Of a stretch of DNA of 64,000 nucleotides, positions 36,956-49,029 are shown piece by piece. Location of the stretch: positions 6,840,376-6,904,375 of the forward strand of contig OW285194.1 in the NCBI GenBank assembly GCA_935421135.1. The letters are read 5' to 3'. This DNA comes from Bugulina stolonifera. Taxonomy: Eukaryota > Bryozoa > Gymnolaemata > Cheilostomatida > Bugulidae. Under the pieces are notes generated by a model. That model made no database searches and was not told the origin of the DNA. It was given only the letters and a program-made list of their open reading frames with translations. The position numbers and the translations under genes were made by a program. Positions within the stretch are counted from its first letter, which is position 1. Each line of letters begins with the position of its first letter.

Positions 36956-37543
36956 AGTAGTACGATTCAGGTAGGTTGATCTGCAAGAAATAAAAATCTA
37001 CAGTGTACTAAAATGGTGCCATCAACAAAATAATGTATTAATGAAATTCAGCCTTTTGCCAGGTCCATGGCATCAATTCGATAAACAAAGAGTAGATTTA
37101 CACGTAGCTGTTAAAATATTTATATTATGTCGTAAAGTTTGAATTTCCAATAGCAAACATTACATAAAATATTTATCTGCCTTTTGTTTGATACCCTTCA
37201 ACATCAACATCTAAATCAGTTCCCCCAGATATTTACCAGCATACGTACGCCCAAAATTAAAAATAATCAGCATCATCACGACATGTCTACGTAGATTTTT
37301 AATACCGCATCACACCAAAAATTTGAAAGTTGAATAATTATGAAAATTCCTTCTTTTGACATTTATTTCATAAAAGTTTTAATCCACGCAAACAACTTTG
37401 AACAATTATGCTGGATAATATAAACAATGATGGATAAAATGATGTAGAGTATGTCACTCACAACTCTATTAGGCCTAAATTGTACAGTAAAATATTATAG
37501 ATAGAATATTATACAAATGTAGGTGTGTTTTATGGTACTCTAC

Positions 37544-37615
37544 CTTGTGGTTGGTGAATAATTATGTATCGGTTACAGAATAGAATGTTTCGTCCTCTGC
37601 AGTAGCAATTTCTGC
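37544..37615 (-). other. Non-coding first exon of peptide gene B
   Basis: The donor at 37,543 (CCACAAG|GTAGAGT) is shared with gene C (45,297). The start is placed about 30 bases after the TATA box and is approximate. Confidence 0.55.
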
Positions 37616-37643
37616 TGTTTTACATGCTACTACAGCTTCTACC

Positions 37644-37711
37644 TATTTATACCTTTAGCAACAGTTGAAGCACCGCCCCGCTTTTTTTTCATTGGTCAAT
37701 GAATTATTCAA
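37644..37711 (-). promoter_or_regulatory. Promoter of peptide gene B
   Basis: On the minus strand: an ACCAATG (CCAAT-type) box, an A-run, a GC box (GGGGCGGTGCTTCAACT), then GGTATAAATAGG (TATA at 37,651-37,644). The same order and spacing occur at gene C, so the element is conserved between paralogs. Confidence 0.75.
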
Positions 37712-37768
37712 CCAATGATTGTCAACAGTGATAGTTACTGTCACTGTTGACAATCATTGGTTGAATAA
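37696..37768. repeat. Near-perfect inverted repeat upstream of peptide gene B
   Basis: Two arms of about 30 bases (ATTATTCAACCAATGATTG.. and its complement) surround a few central bases. Gene C has only the proximal arm, so the palindrome formed after the two genes separated. Confidence 0.85.
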
Positions 37769-37789
37769 TCTAGCCCCTAGCAGCTTGCA

Positions 37790-38010
37790 CTGCCAGGTGC
37801 CAGTGCTGGCCAACTCCCTGTGAGAAGGGCCCAGATGACAGTCATGACCTTTTCTTGGCAGGAGTAGAGGAGTTGCCTTGATGTAATGCTTTACATGACC
37901 CTAAGAACTATTGAGGCACAGGACCAATTGTGGCTGGATGCTCTTCCTAACACCACCGTGATTGGGATTCGAACCTGGAACATTTAGCATGAAAACTCAG
38001 CATTCTAACC
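37790..38010 (-). repeat. tRNA-derived SINE
   Basis: On the minus strand a B box (GGTTCGAATCCC near 37,968) is followed by GTGGTGTTAGGAAGAGCATCCAGCC and a GC-richer body, the layout of a tRNA-headed SINE with a conserved core. The A-box part is degraded. Confidence 0.6.
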
Positions 38011-38137
38011 CCTAACCCCTGTAGTCAACATATGCTTGCTGTAAAAGCTCAGGTGTTATAGCAAGTAGTACATGTCTGGGGATCATTTATCAATAACGAT
38101 GACAGGAGATGAACCTGAATCTTCCACATGTTTAAAT

Positions 38138-38337
38138 CATGTAAATAATTGTTAGCAATACTATTTTTTTGCTAATATGAATAATACGCAACATGGGGTC
38201 ACCATACAGAACAGATGTTCTACATGTATATTACATGTAATATACATGTAGAACATCTGTTCTGTATGGTGACCCCATATTGTGCATTATTCATATTAGC
38301 AAAAAATAGTATTGCTATTAATTATTTACATGTATTA
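38138..38337. mobile_element. Palindromic MITE
   Basis: Arms of about 95 bases (from TCATGTAAATAATTGTTAGC to its complement ending TTACATGTA) are almost perfect inverse copies, so the whole unit folds back. One arm recurs at 46,738-46,832. No coding capacity. Confidence 0.75.
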
Positions 38338-38512
38338 TAACATCAATAAAATGTGTCCTAATACCTTGATGTAGAATAGCTGTTCCATACACTCACCAGT
38401 CATTGCAGATTTTTTTTTCTCAGTAACATATCAAATTGTGATTAATTATAATTATACAGTGTAATATACGCATTTGAAGCCTGTCATGGTACAAAAACAT
38501 AAATGCTTTGCT

Positions 38513-41500
38513 TCACGTCATCAATCCTATTGATGCAACAGGATATGAAGAGGTCACCCTTTTTCTTATTTGAGGTAGAGAATGGTTCTTTACTTTGTGG
38601 CTCTTAGAATGACGAAAAATGACTATGTGGCACAGAAACATTGCAACGCTGCTTTTCCCACAAAATACGTTTGATAAGTATCTATAATTAGCAATAGGTT
38701 GCACTAGATGTTCCACGTAGAAGATTAGTCCACCATTAGGGCAGTGCTGTCGTCTGGTGGTGAAATAAAATGAGACAGCTCTCCAAAAGGTGCACAAATA
38801 TAATTATATGATATTATCAAGTTAATATTGGTTCAGTTGATGCTTCAGAAAATATAATATGCATGTACAATGTATTTTCCTCCAAAGTAATATGCTTTTA
38901 GCTTCAGACTTTTATGTCATAATTTCAGAACATGCTTTTTTCTGTATAATCATTCACTAATACTTCAATGTAATAAATAAAATACAATGGTGTTCAACAA
39001 TGAAAAGTTTGTTTCAGTAATACAGATGTTGCCAAGTCTTGAATTAGATAAAATTCAGTACTAATTTTTTAAACTTACCTGCAATTATGATCAAAGAGCG
39101 CAATACTTCATTCCTACCAGTAAGCTGTTTGCATAATATTGTCGTTTTCCTATAAAATACATGTACATGTATTTTCAGCGCGTTGGCAAGAAACATGGCT
39201 CTTCTCAATGCACTATAGCAATACAAGTATACTGTTACACGCCTATGCGCTGACAATAATAATAGTAATATTATCCATGGTGCCAAACACAATTCTTTAA
39301 CATGGCTGCCCAATAGTAGAGCTAGTCGAGGGGCCACCACGGCTCCTAGAGCTGAATATTATTATAGTCTGTATGGCACAAAGGAAAAACCTTCTTAGGG
39401 ATAACAACTTCCAAGTCATTGACGGGACTCAAACCCAAGTCCTGGCAGAAAACTTGCGCCATTGCTGCAAGACTAGAGTGACTAGCGCTAGACCACTCAG
39501 CCACCAGCACTTACGCCTACATCTACGCCTACGCCTACGCCTACGGTTATTAATAATGTTATTTGAAACTAGTCATGGTACCATATGACACTGGGTTTGG
39601 TTCCTGTTATGAATCCTGGTGATGAAACAAATCAGCTTTATTCTCAATGCGAGTAGAGAACAGCTGGTCATCATGCTTTTCTCAGCATGACTAATGACTA
39701 TGTAGCACAGAAAAATTTTTATGCTGCTTTTCCCACAAAACATCTTCAAAGGGGTTTTGACATGTTAGTTTTGTCGATGTTCAACGCACCTTCGCTCACT
39801 TAGGTTTGTTGCATTCGTGGTACTATAAGCAGAGTTGTGTCCTCTTGCCCATGCTTGACTCGTTATTACCATTCAATGCTGATTCAAACGTAACTTTGTT
39901 ATGAAGACGCAACTGCGTGCTTTATGTCTTATAGAGAAAATTGTTGAATTCAAGCTGTTTGCATAGAAAGAGTAACGTAGTGAACAAATGTTTTCACATA
40001 CTTCACTAATATAGCTGTAGGATAACTTGTGCAAATTTTTGAATTTTTCTGGGCTTTCCTTTCGCTGGCAATAACTAGCTGCCTTTATTGGTAGGTCCGG
40101 TATTTTAGCAGGCCACACTATATACGGTGGCTATTTTTGTGTTCTTCTATGAGCCTATGCATTGTGTTTTGGCCTAGTTGTTCTACAAGTATAGCCTGGA
40201 AGGCACAAACGTAGGATAACTGCAGTACTAGAATAGTAAATATCTAGCCACTAAGTAATTATATTGCGTCACTATAGCTGAGTCGGTCTAAAAACAAACT
40301 ATTAGTAATACCAGTAGGTTATTCAAGATCACCCACATGGAAGACTACATGTAATCTAATCTGCGGTAAAATTTAAAGGAGATCAATCTCTAAGACAGAG
40401 GTTATTTAGTTACTAACTGGTTCAGTTGATCCTTCAGTCATGTATTAGGCTGCTTGTATACAGAGTACGCTTCACTTTCGATGAGACTTTTATGTCATCA
40501 ACTGTTTCAAAGCCGACATACTTTCTGTATAGTAGTTTGCTGATGTTTGAATATACATGTATTATAGAAAAGTAAATGGTGCCTAACAATAAGAATTCTT
40601 CTGCTAGTATTAAAAACTTTGCCGCATTTAGCACAAATCACATCCAGCACTATTTTTTCAAACTGTTTTTACAGTTTTCATGGTATGTTCAATGGTTCAT
40701 GAAGATGTCAAAAGGGTTGAGTCGCTGCTGCTTATGAATTCCTGACGGTTGTACATAAATCACCAAGGCTCTTAGTTGTTTTAGTTTCTCTGACATTATT
40801 TCACCGTCATGTTGAATATAGTATGTTATTGATACAATTATGTGATTAGCTAGTTAAGACTCTTCCATCTTGGTAGGCAGGGCAATTGTGTGGTACTTTT
40901 TCTATTTATTATGACTTGATAGAAAGCTGATATTATGCTAATGTTCAGATCATGTTATAGTCACTGGTAGAGGCTGCTTTCCTATTGTAGTGGTCATGAG
41001 TATAAACCCCTCTTACTCATATACTCTATAAATAATTATACTGTTTGTGAGTTTACACTTTCGAGAATTTTAGCGAGTGACAAACTATATAAACATTATG
41101 TTATCACGCTATCAAAGTTGCCTTTAGAACAATGACTAAGGTATTAAATAGAACAAACACCATGTAAGGTGTATCACAACATAACCTATACCACATCTTA
41201 CAAAAGTTAAGCTGGCTTATTAAATGTCCCTTTGCCTGTTCAGAAGTGATCAATGAGGATTATAAGCATTATGCGATATGTTTATAACATGTTGGTGTTC
41301 TATTTTTTTCACTGAATACGGAAATTGTTGTTGTTTTCATGAGAATTCCTAATTTAGATCATATACATTATAAGAAATTAATCTTCTGCTTGGGTATCAC
41401 GTCAGTAACCACTAAACGATATTAGCATATGCTGTTGTAATCTACATGTAAAAGTGCCTGCCAATAGAAAGTTTGTAATGTATTATTCCACATAAGTACA

Positions 41501-42384
41501 TGTATATAAGCTACTGACTGTAGCATTTAATATATTTGCGATATCAATTTACTCATCGCAACATGTGAACATGTGATTTAACGTGCCACACTCGCACTTT
41601 GAGTCAGGCTTCTCAGTTTAGCCAACGCAAATTTCGCTTACTATTATATCTTTGAACCTTTGCAATAAAATATTGCTCTTTTCAATGCACTAAGTGAGCT
41701 TGGAGTATTTATACTCTTATAAACGTTTGTTTCTTTATAATCCAATCAGCCAGTTTTAGTGAGCTGATATGGATACAGGCAGCATTCCATTAATTCCATT
41801 GTACATGTATAACTGTAACAATCATCTTCACACTAAATATTATCGTTACACAGATTTACATGTACATATTTTAAGTATGTTTGTCATAGGTTTGCACATA
41901 CATGTACATTGTATACTATCTTCCCAAATTTGAATGAAGTTGCTGGATCAAAGTGAATAATAAACAAATGGTGTGCTGAAAGAACGCATATCAAATACCA
42001 GATTTCAAACTATGTAGACTGAATGAGTTGTCCACTAATTATTAACTCTCTGTGCCCAAATGGTAAAACAAATTGACTGCTGAGAATATGACTCGTGTGA
42101 GTCTACATGGAGAATACAATGTACATGTATAATTCTTCTCATGCAAGCCTGTCGATTTCTATAATATACTATGTACGTATATCTTTTGGTGCCTAACTAA
42201 ATGGTAGGTCTACTCACAACCATGTTCGTTGTACATGATTGTGAGTACGTTGTGTTGCGTTATGTTACATTACGTCGCGTTGCGCTATGTTGCAAGAACA
42301 TACATGACTGCTAGAATGTTATCATAATCCTGTCCTTCACAATTTCTACCAATTCATTCGATGTAAAATAAATGATTACAATAA
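38513..42384. other. Intergenic DNA with dispersed repeats
   Basis: No gene recognised. Two diverged copies of one segment are at about 38,560-38,680 and 39,600-39,760 (shared TATGTGGCACAGAAA / TGCTTTTCCCACAAAA words). 39,190-39,220 resembles 41,665-41,700. A short (CTACGC)n array is at 39,510-39,545. Confidence 0.45.
39395..39515 (-). repeat. tRNA-like SINE head
   Basis: On the minus strand GTGGCTGAGTGGTCTAGCGCTAG is a Leu/Ser-type A box and GGGTTTGAGTCCCG a B box at tRNA spacing. Stems are imperfect, so a tRNA pseudogene or SINE is more likely than a working tRNA. Confidence 0.55.
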
Positions 42385-42479
42385 TAAGAAGTGAAACACC
42401 AGTGCCTACATTGGGTCCTTAATGGTAGACGTTTTTCCTCTTACTTGATGAATAATGATAAGACAACATCTTCATACTC

Positions 42480-42715
42480 TTCTAAAACTACCATGGGTGA
42501 ATGAAGATGCTGAGTCACCTGCTCTTCTGTACCTTCCCAAAGTGAACGAAATATACTTGGGTAAAACAAGACAACCGCTAGAAGAGAAATAAATAACTAA
42601 AATTAGCATAAATGGTTGCCAATTTTTTTCCGCTCGTACAGTAGAGAATATCTTAGGAAGACGACGCAGCGTTTGGGGTTTCTTCCAGAAGTACCGTATC
42701 AGTATAATACATGAC
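42480..42715 (-). CDS. Conserved unknown ORF in the duplicated block, copy C
   Basis: Paralog of 8,680-8,915. It reads WKKPQTLRRLPKIFS, a hydrophobic segment (FMLILVIYFSSSGCLVLP), then LGRYRRAGD and FTHGSFRRV-stop. It stays open although the block has diverged. No matching upstream exon was found. It may be a terminal membrane-protein exon or a chance survivor. Confidence 0.3.
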
Positions 42716-42984
42716 TGTATAAATGATGGGGCCAAATTTACTCAGGGAACTTTACTCTGATACATACATGTATGATACATACATGTTACAGTACATTAGG
42801 CATATTCGGATATTGCACCGTGCAAGCTTATAATAGCAATCTGCGGCAATAACCATATATTTTATTCAATAATATAGCGCTAGCTATAACGCAAGCTATT
42901 TTACTGGTCCTGTTCTCAATTACATGTAAAGTTGTATATATAGGTAATTTAGATAAAATACTCATTTAAAGTACAGATGAATAT

Positions 42985-43060
42985 TTATAAAAACAATGTT
43001 TACTCTCACGGTTCTACCTTGGGCAGAATAGTGCCGGTGAGGGTTTTCTTTATCTGTAAG
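42985..43060 (-). pseudogene. Relic second exon of peptide gene C
   Basis: Counterpart of the relic at 9,252-9,340: the same acceptor context (CTTACAG on minus) and near-identical first 40 bases, with a small indel and loss of the single cysteine codon. Confidence 0.35.
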
Positions 43061-43214
43061 AGTTCAAGTACAGTATTTAACTACACAATAACATAATGAC
43101 TGTTATTCCACAGCCAGGGTTATGAATCATACAATGTGAAGAATTAATCTGGAATTATTAAATACTGTTTCAACATTGAGGTTGCATTGTATGCATGCAC
43201 ATTGTATATACATG

Positions 43215-43575
43215 TATGTACAAGGGGATTTGGCCATTCTGACTGCTCAAAAATAAATTCCTTGCTAAAAATACATCATATAATATATAAAAAATGGCCA
43301 AATCCCTTAACATCATATGAGGTGCAAGGTGGCTATAATAAGAGGGGTGCCTCTTGTGCAGTTTGCTCAGAGCATGTCTACTGCTCACTCGTGAAGCTTC
43401 CTTTTTTAAGGTTGCTGAGCTGGTGTAGTGGTAACATGTTCTGTTCACTGTGCTAGGTGATTAGGTGCTGTGACGGGTTCAAACCCCAGTCAGGGACTGG
43501 TATTTCCAGGGATTTGAAACAAGTATCTGACTGCTCAAAAATAAATTCCCTGCTAAAAATACATCATATACATGT
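43215..43575. mobile_element. Insertion with tRNA-like core and 45-base direct repeats
   Basis: This segment is absent from copy A. Two copies of a word of about 45 bases (CTGACTGCTCAAAAATAAATTC..) at 43,239-43,283 and 43,528-43,571 flank a tRNA-like unit (A box GGTGTAGTGGTAAC near 43,424, B box GGGTTCAAACCCC near 43,477). It is probably a composite SINE insertion after the duplication. Confidence 0.55.
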
Positions 43576-43888
43576 ACACATCGTATATGTAGGTATGATA
43601 TTATTCATTGAAGAATATAGATTGTACGAATAGTTGATGAATATCTAGTAGAAATGAAATTGAAGCTTGACATTTCTCAACAAAATATTGTAACTGTTTT
43701 TTTTTTTGAAAATGCTGCAGATACATTTCTGGTGTGTAGGATGTGTACATAATACTACATCTTAACATAATAAGTCTCCGGAGAAAGTGTTTGACGTTTA
43801 TTTTTTCAGAATCAATGATGAATAATGACAAAAGATTTAATGATACGTTATTTATACAGTTTCTGCTTGTCGATGTTATTCAGGACTT

Positions 43889-44607
43889 CTACAAACATGA
43901 GCAAGTCTCATAGTCGCAGTAAAGTTTCTCATCTTTGCAAAATTCATCACATTTCCTCATTGCTTGCTGGGTTGGACAGAATTTGAGATCATTGCCTGCA
44001 CCACCGTTACCTTTACCTGTAGTACCTGTAAGAGTACAAGTATTTAACTACAAAATAACATAGTTTTATCCCATTGGCAGGGTAATTGTATATTTAGCTA
44101 TGTGCACAATACGATCATGTTTCTTATATGAATGTTGGATTTCCTATTACTTGTTTGCATTTAAACTCGGCGACAATGTATTGTATCACCCAACAATGCC
44201 CTAATAGTTTAGTGTTCTAGTCAAACCTGTGTACACTCTCCAAGGCATAATAGTCTATAATTGCCGTATTAGCATTGCTAAATCAACAAATAGCTAATGT
44301 TCTTACACATGAAAATGCAGGTATTTGTTTGTTAAAAGATCAAGCATTGCATAATCATCTTTCAGATGAAGGTCCACTACCCTTACGCTCACCGTTAGAA
44401 TTTTGAGACACGTTAGATGTAACAACATGATTTAAACAGACTAAAAGCTGCAGATGGATGCAGAAAGACCCAGCAAATAGCCTGATCTAATTAGACACGT
44501 TGCTTATTTGTTAAGACCGTGTTTCTTGCCACCCATTACTCACCTGCGCACATGCCAAGCAGTGCCAACAGTAGAAATCCAATCAAAATCATTATATTCC
44601 CCTTCAT
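43889..44607 (-). CDS. CS-alpha-beta (defensin-like) secreted peptide precursor, copy C
   Basis: Coding exons 44,607-44,544 and 44,025-43,889 join in phase 1 to 66 residues. The signal peptide differs from copy A in three residues or so. The linker is Gly/Thr-rich and slightly longer. The mature part repeats C-x8-C-x3-C-x6-C-x4-C-x-C and ends in Leu, closest to copy A. The 5'-UTR continues to 44,632, where an acceptor (TTGCAG) joins a non-coding exon ending at 45,298 (AAG|GTAGAG). Promoter, leader, signal and framework are all intact, so this copy looks functional. Confidence 0.83.
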
Positions 44608-45297
44608 AGTAGAATGATTAAGTCCAGTCTCTCTGCAAGAAATGAACTTCAGCAGTGCACTAACATGGTGCCATCAACTGAATGTAATGGTACAATTCAG
44701 CTTTTGGATAGGTGCATGGTTTCAATTCGGTAAACAAAGAGCACACATAGCTGTTAAGATATTTATGCTGTGCCGTAAAATTTGAATTTCAAATGATGAC
44801 CAAGACATTTGTAACATTTACACTGTATCTGCCTTTATTTTGATACCCTTCAACACCCAAATCTAAATCAATTCATCCAGACATACATGTATATGTATAT
44901 GTATACAAGCCAATGTCCATTGTATGTCCAAAATTTAAATTTTTTAGGCATCATTCCAAGATGTCTATGGAGAACTATTAATACCACATAACACCAAAAA
45001 ACGTGATCATCGAATAATGTATGGCAATGAAGGACAAAAATGTACATTGTATAGCACGTTGACCCATAACTAATTTAGGCCTGCATTGTACAGTATATTA
45101 CACATTGCATTGTACACATTCATTAAATTATTATACATATTAATAGTAGGCATTTTTACCATTACTAAGAAACCTTTAGAAGGATGGTAATTGACAGTCA
45201 TGTCAGCCGTCTACCTTGAACACAATCATGACCAAGTAAATTAACCCATATTATCCAGAGTTTTGTAAAATTATAGATGTATTTTATTGTACTCTAC

Positions 45298-45378
45298 CTT
45301 GTGGTTGGTGAATAACTATGTGTACACAACGTCTTGGATAGAATGCTTCTTTCTCCACAGTAGCAAATTCTGCTGTCA
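45298..45378 (-). other. Non-coding first exon of peptide gene C
   Basis: Shares donor and much of its sequence with the first exon of gene B. The start is estimated from the TATA box. Confidence 0.55.
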
Positions 45379-45404
45379 TACATGCTACTATTATAGCTTC
45401 TACC

Positions 45405-45470
45405 TATTTATACCTTCACCCGGAGTTGAAGTACCGCCCCACTTTTTTCATTGGTCATTGAATTATTTAA
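45405..45470 (-). promoter_or_regulatory. Promoter of peptide gene C
   Basis: Minus strand order: ACCAATGAAAAAAG (CCAAT), GGGGCGGTACTTCAACT (GC box), GGTATAAATAGGTAGAAGC (TATA at 45,412-45,405). It aligns base for base with most of the gene B promoter. Confidence 0.75.
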
Positions 45471-46737
45471 CAGATGATTAGAGGCTATAATAGGTGCGAA
45501 CACCCACAGTAGTCTACAGACACTTGCTGCAGCTTGTATATGATTGTGCAACTTCTGTTGGTGAAGTTTGCCTTAGTCCCCCTATAAAACATTCTCACAG
45601 ACATGTGGTTCTTTTATAGATTGTCTTGTGCATTATGGTTGAAATTCAACGAACACGAACAACTCATAATGCATGACCTGCACTCATGAAGTTTATTATA
45701 TAATTCTACCAATACGTGCTCATTCAATTTTCAATAAGCAATTTTATTTACACAGCATGAGATCAATGTACACGGATATCCATTTGTCTCCAAAATAGCG
45801 CAGTTTCTAAAATGGTCAAAATTATTCATTGCAAAACATTAGCAAATGATCTTGACGTTGATAGAGGTCCGGATGTTGTTGGTGAAATAATTGACCTTTG
45901 ACGTGAAATTCTTTTCTAAACTAGTTTTTCCTAGCCATGGTGACCTCTAATTTGATCCTGTAGTCATAATATAATGACTGTAGTTTTTAGACATCTTACG
46001 ACACTTCAATGTACTATCAGAATCTGCATGTACGATCTACACGTGCATAATCGACAGTAAAACAACAGTGGGAGCAAGAATAAGTGGGAGAGGGGGAAGG
46101 GGGGGGGGGGCATAAATTGAATGTGCTATCCATGGACCAGTGAACCTGAACATATACAATGTACAAGTATATTTATTTTAGAACAGTGTTAGTAACGCAG
46201 TTCATTTAAGGATCTCATCTTTTGAACATGCAATTAAAGTTTATGCTCTATCAGTGCATTCAGACAATATACAGTAACTTTTGCGCAAATGGCTTAATAT
46301 TGCAATGTTGCATCACGGTGTACATGAATAATTTATGTATGTGATTTTGTTACAATTACATGTATAATGAAACTGGTGATTTCACTAACTTTGATGTCAA
46401 ATCAACCGTCATTTATCCAATCAAATCAAAAGAAAGGTGCATGACTTTTACATCTAAGAATCTGTGGGAAAACTCACGCCTGATACCAACTGCAATCATT
46501 ATACCCCTTATCCATATCTTATGTTGGGCTCTAGCCTCTAGTCCGTGGGTGCTGGGAGCAACCAAGGTCTAGTAGTGTTGGAGATGTGAACTTCTAGAAG
46601 GGAAGTTTAGGTTCATTTCCTGTCATTGTTATTGATGTAGCTACATGACAAATTACCCGTGTAGGAAAATGTAAACATGTAATTGTGACTGTGACAATTC
46701 AAGTGCCTCAATCATACTAGGTTACTTAATGCAATTA

Positions 46738-46832
46738 CATGTAATATGGAACATTTGTTCTGTATCGTGATCCCATATTGCGTATTATTCATATTAGCAA
46801 TAAATTGTATTGCTATTAATTATTTACAGCCC
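46738..46832. repeat. Single arm of the palindromic MITE
   Basis: It matches the right arm of 38,138-38,337 (ATTATTCATATTAGCAA..TATTGCTATTAATTATTTACA) with a few substitutions. Confidence 0.75.
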
Positions 46833-46888
46833 ATCCCTGGCCAAAAACAACTACAGTACGCATTGCAAAAATATGTCAATACGCTATG

Positions 46889-46920
46889 TTGTCATTTCAG
46901 GGGGTCCCCTGAAATGACAA
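46889..46920. repeat. Perfect 15-bp hairpin
   Basis: TTGTCATTTCAGGGG and its exact complement are separated by two bases. It is not next to any gene I can see. Confidence 0.8.
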
Positions 46921-49029
46921 CCCGGTGCATTATTTTAAAAGAATTACCACTGTAGGCATTGGGTTAATAATCATTGAAGCATGATTCATCAATGATGAAG
47001 GCCACAATGTGTGACTTTTTCATTGGCTAATTGTGATATTTTCCAAGAGTCAGCCTTTATTGCAGTGATTGTCTTCTCTTGATCATTTTATCAGTGTAAT
47101 TTGAGTTGTCTTCTCTTGTGCCCAGCAAAGTGAAACTCATAATATTTCCATTCCATAGAAATTATTTTAGACTGATGTTTAGGATGCTTTGTGATAGCAC
47201 CTAGATATGTGAACAAAACTTGCATCAGCTACCTAATTTAGAGATTGATATTTTAGCTGGCAAGAAATCAAAGCTAGCGAGTATTGTTATTTGCAATGCA
47301 ATAGCGTTCCTGTTGGTTAAAGTGAATCCAACATGCATCATTAGAAAATACTTCTCTACTCATGACCTATTCTCTAAAATGAAGGAAAAGCGTAGTACAA
47401 TTTAATTAATTTTAATTTAGGATTTCGAAATCAAGCGATCAGAATATCAGGTAGAAATCAGTTGAATCACTAAAAGTAGGCCTAATAGGATAATATAAAA
47501 TATGTAATATTTAATTTAATATTAAATTATATTATAATTATTAATATTTTAAAAATATTATTAATTTAAATTTCAACTTCACTGGTTAAAATATCATAGT
47601 ATGATAATTATTATTTACATTTCATTAGTATATCTATAGTAGTTATAGTACTTAAGGCCTAAATAGTCATAGTGTACATGTATGTATTGAACAAATATTT
47701 ATTAAATTCAAAATTGGAAGTTTCGCCATCATCACATGTATTAAATTATTAATATTAATTATAATTATCATGTCTTTATGCTTTCTTCATGTTGTTATTG
47801 ATTGGTATTAAATTTAGTGAACTTACTTATTAGCTATTGCTTCCAACTAATGCTTGCTCATTGCTGTAAATCCGATAACTAATGCTAATGATATGATCAA
47901 TGAATGATCAATCAAGTCACTGGAGAATACCCATTGCCATGTTTGGAACCATGGGAATTATTATTATACCTGCCCTGTTGCAGTCCTGCAGCCCTCATTC
48001 TTTTGCCAAGTGCCTGTTAATTCTGCCTATAAAGGTTTTTATGGTAGCAGATGATTGATTAGTAGCTACTGAATCGGGAGCAAGAAGAAATCTGCTTCCA
48101 TATCAACCAAAAAGAGCAAATATATATAGCCTATGCTACTACTTCATCAGTTTCTGACTGCAAACTATAGGCCTAGTTGGTGAAATGTACAACACAGTAA
48201 TAAATCATGAACAGCAATTTACAGCAACAAGATTGTAGACCTGGTTGGCAATATGGAAACCATAGGCTTCATTACGGATTTTATTACAATTGCTGTGGAA
48301 GCTCTAGCTCAACTGAAATGAATACATCGAGGCCCTAGGGCTGTCACAGCACATTTCCATATCAATTGACTATGATCAACACATTTGAATACCATTGACC
48401 AAGACAGCGCAGCACTCTACTGTACTGTACTGAATGCCCCCAAACAGATCTGGAGGTATCTTCAGATTGCAATAACAGACTTTAATAATGTGGTCATAAA
48501 CCACAATAGAATCCTGCTGCTCTTCTGGAACTCAGCTGTTCTTCTCGAAACAAAGCAAGAGTGGGCTTTCAGGGCTCATCCTTTATAGATACACAACAGA
48601 GACCTCTAGAGTATTGTTGGTACCAGAAACAACTGTAGAGCTCATTGTGGTTGTAATAATATGTTAATTCTACTTCAACTCAATCTTGGCTGACTCAGTC
48701 ATTGAGTTGTAAAAGTTTATGATCAAATGTTTGAAATGGGTAGCCTTCGTCAGACTGGACTTGCTCTGAGACCCTGTCATTGGATACAGATCAGCAGCGA
48801 TGGCTTGCAGGCACCAAGATTACAACCTGTAGGCGGATGTCAGCCTGAAGCCAGTGCTGTACTCTGACTTCGTCCTTTTAAGTCTCATTAACATTTAGTG
48901 CACCTTGATCTTCTGCATCCTGATCAGTCATCCGGACCCTCACCATTGCTGAATGGAATTTAAAACTGAAGAGATGTACATATACCATTATTGTCTGGTT
49001 CTACCGATGATGTGGTATTCAATTTATTT

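Larger units (their letters stand above)
42385..44830. repeat. Segmental duplication, copy C
   Basis: It matches 8,570-10,885 in the same orientation. It lacks the TSP1 fragment and the 10-base minisatellite of copy A, but holds an insertion at 43,215-43,575 and retains the promoter further right. Confidence 0.85.
45500..48950. other. Gene-poor region
   Basis: No exon recognised. Contents are a poly-G run of about 13 (near 46,098), the third MITE arm (46,738-46,832), a hairpin (46,889-46,920) and a very AT-rich stretch (47,490-47,780). Confidence 0.45.
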
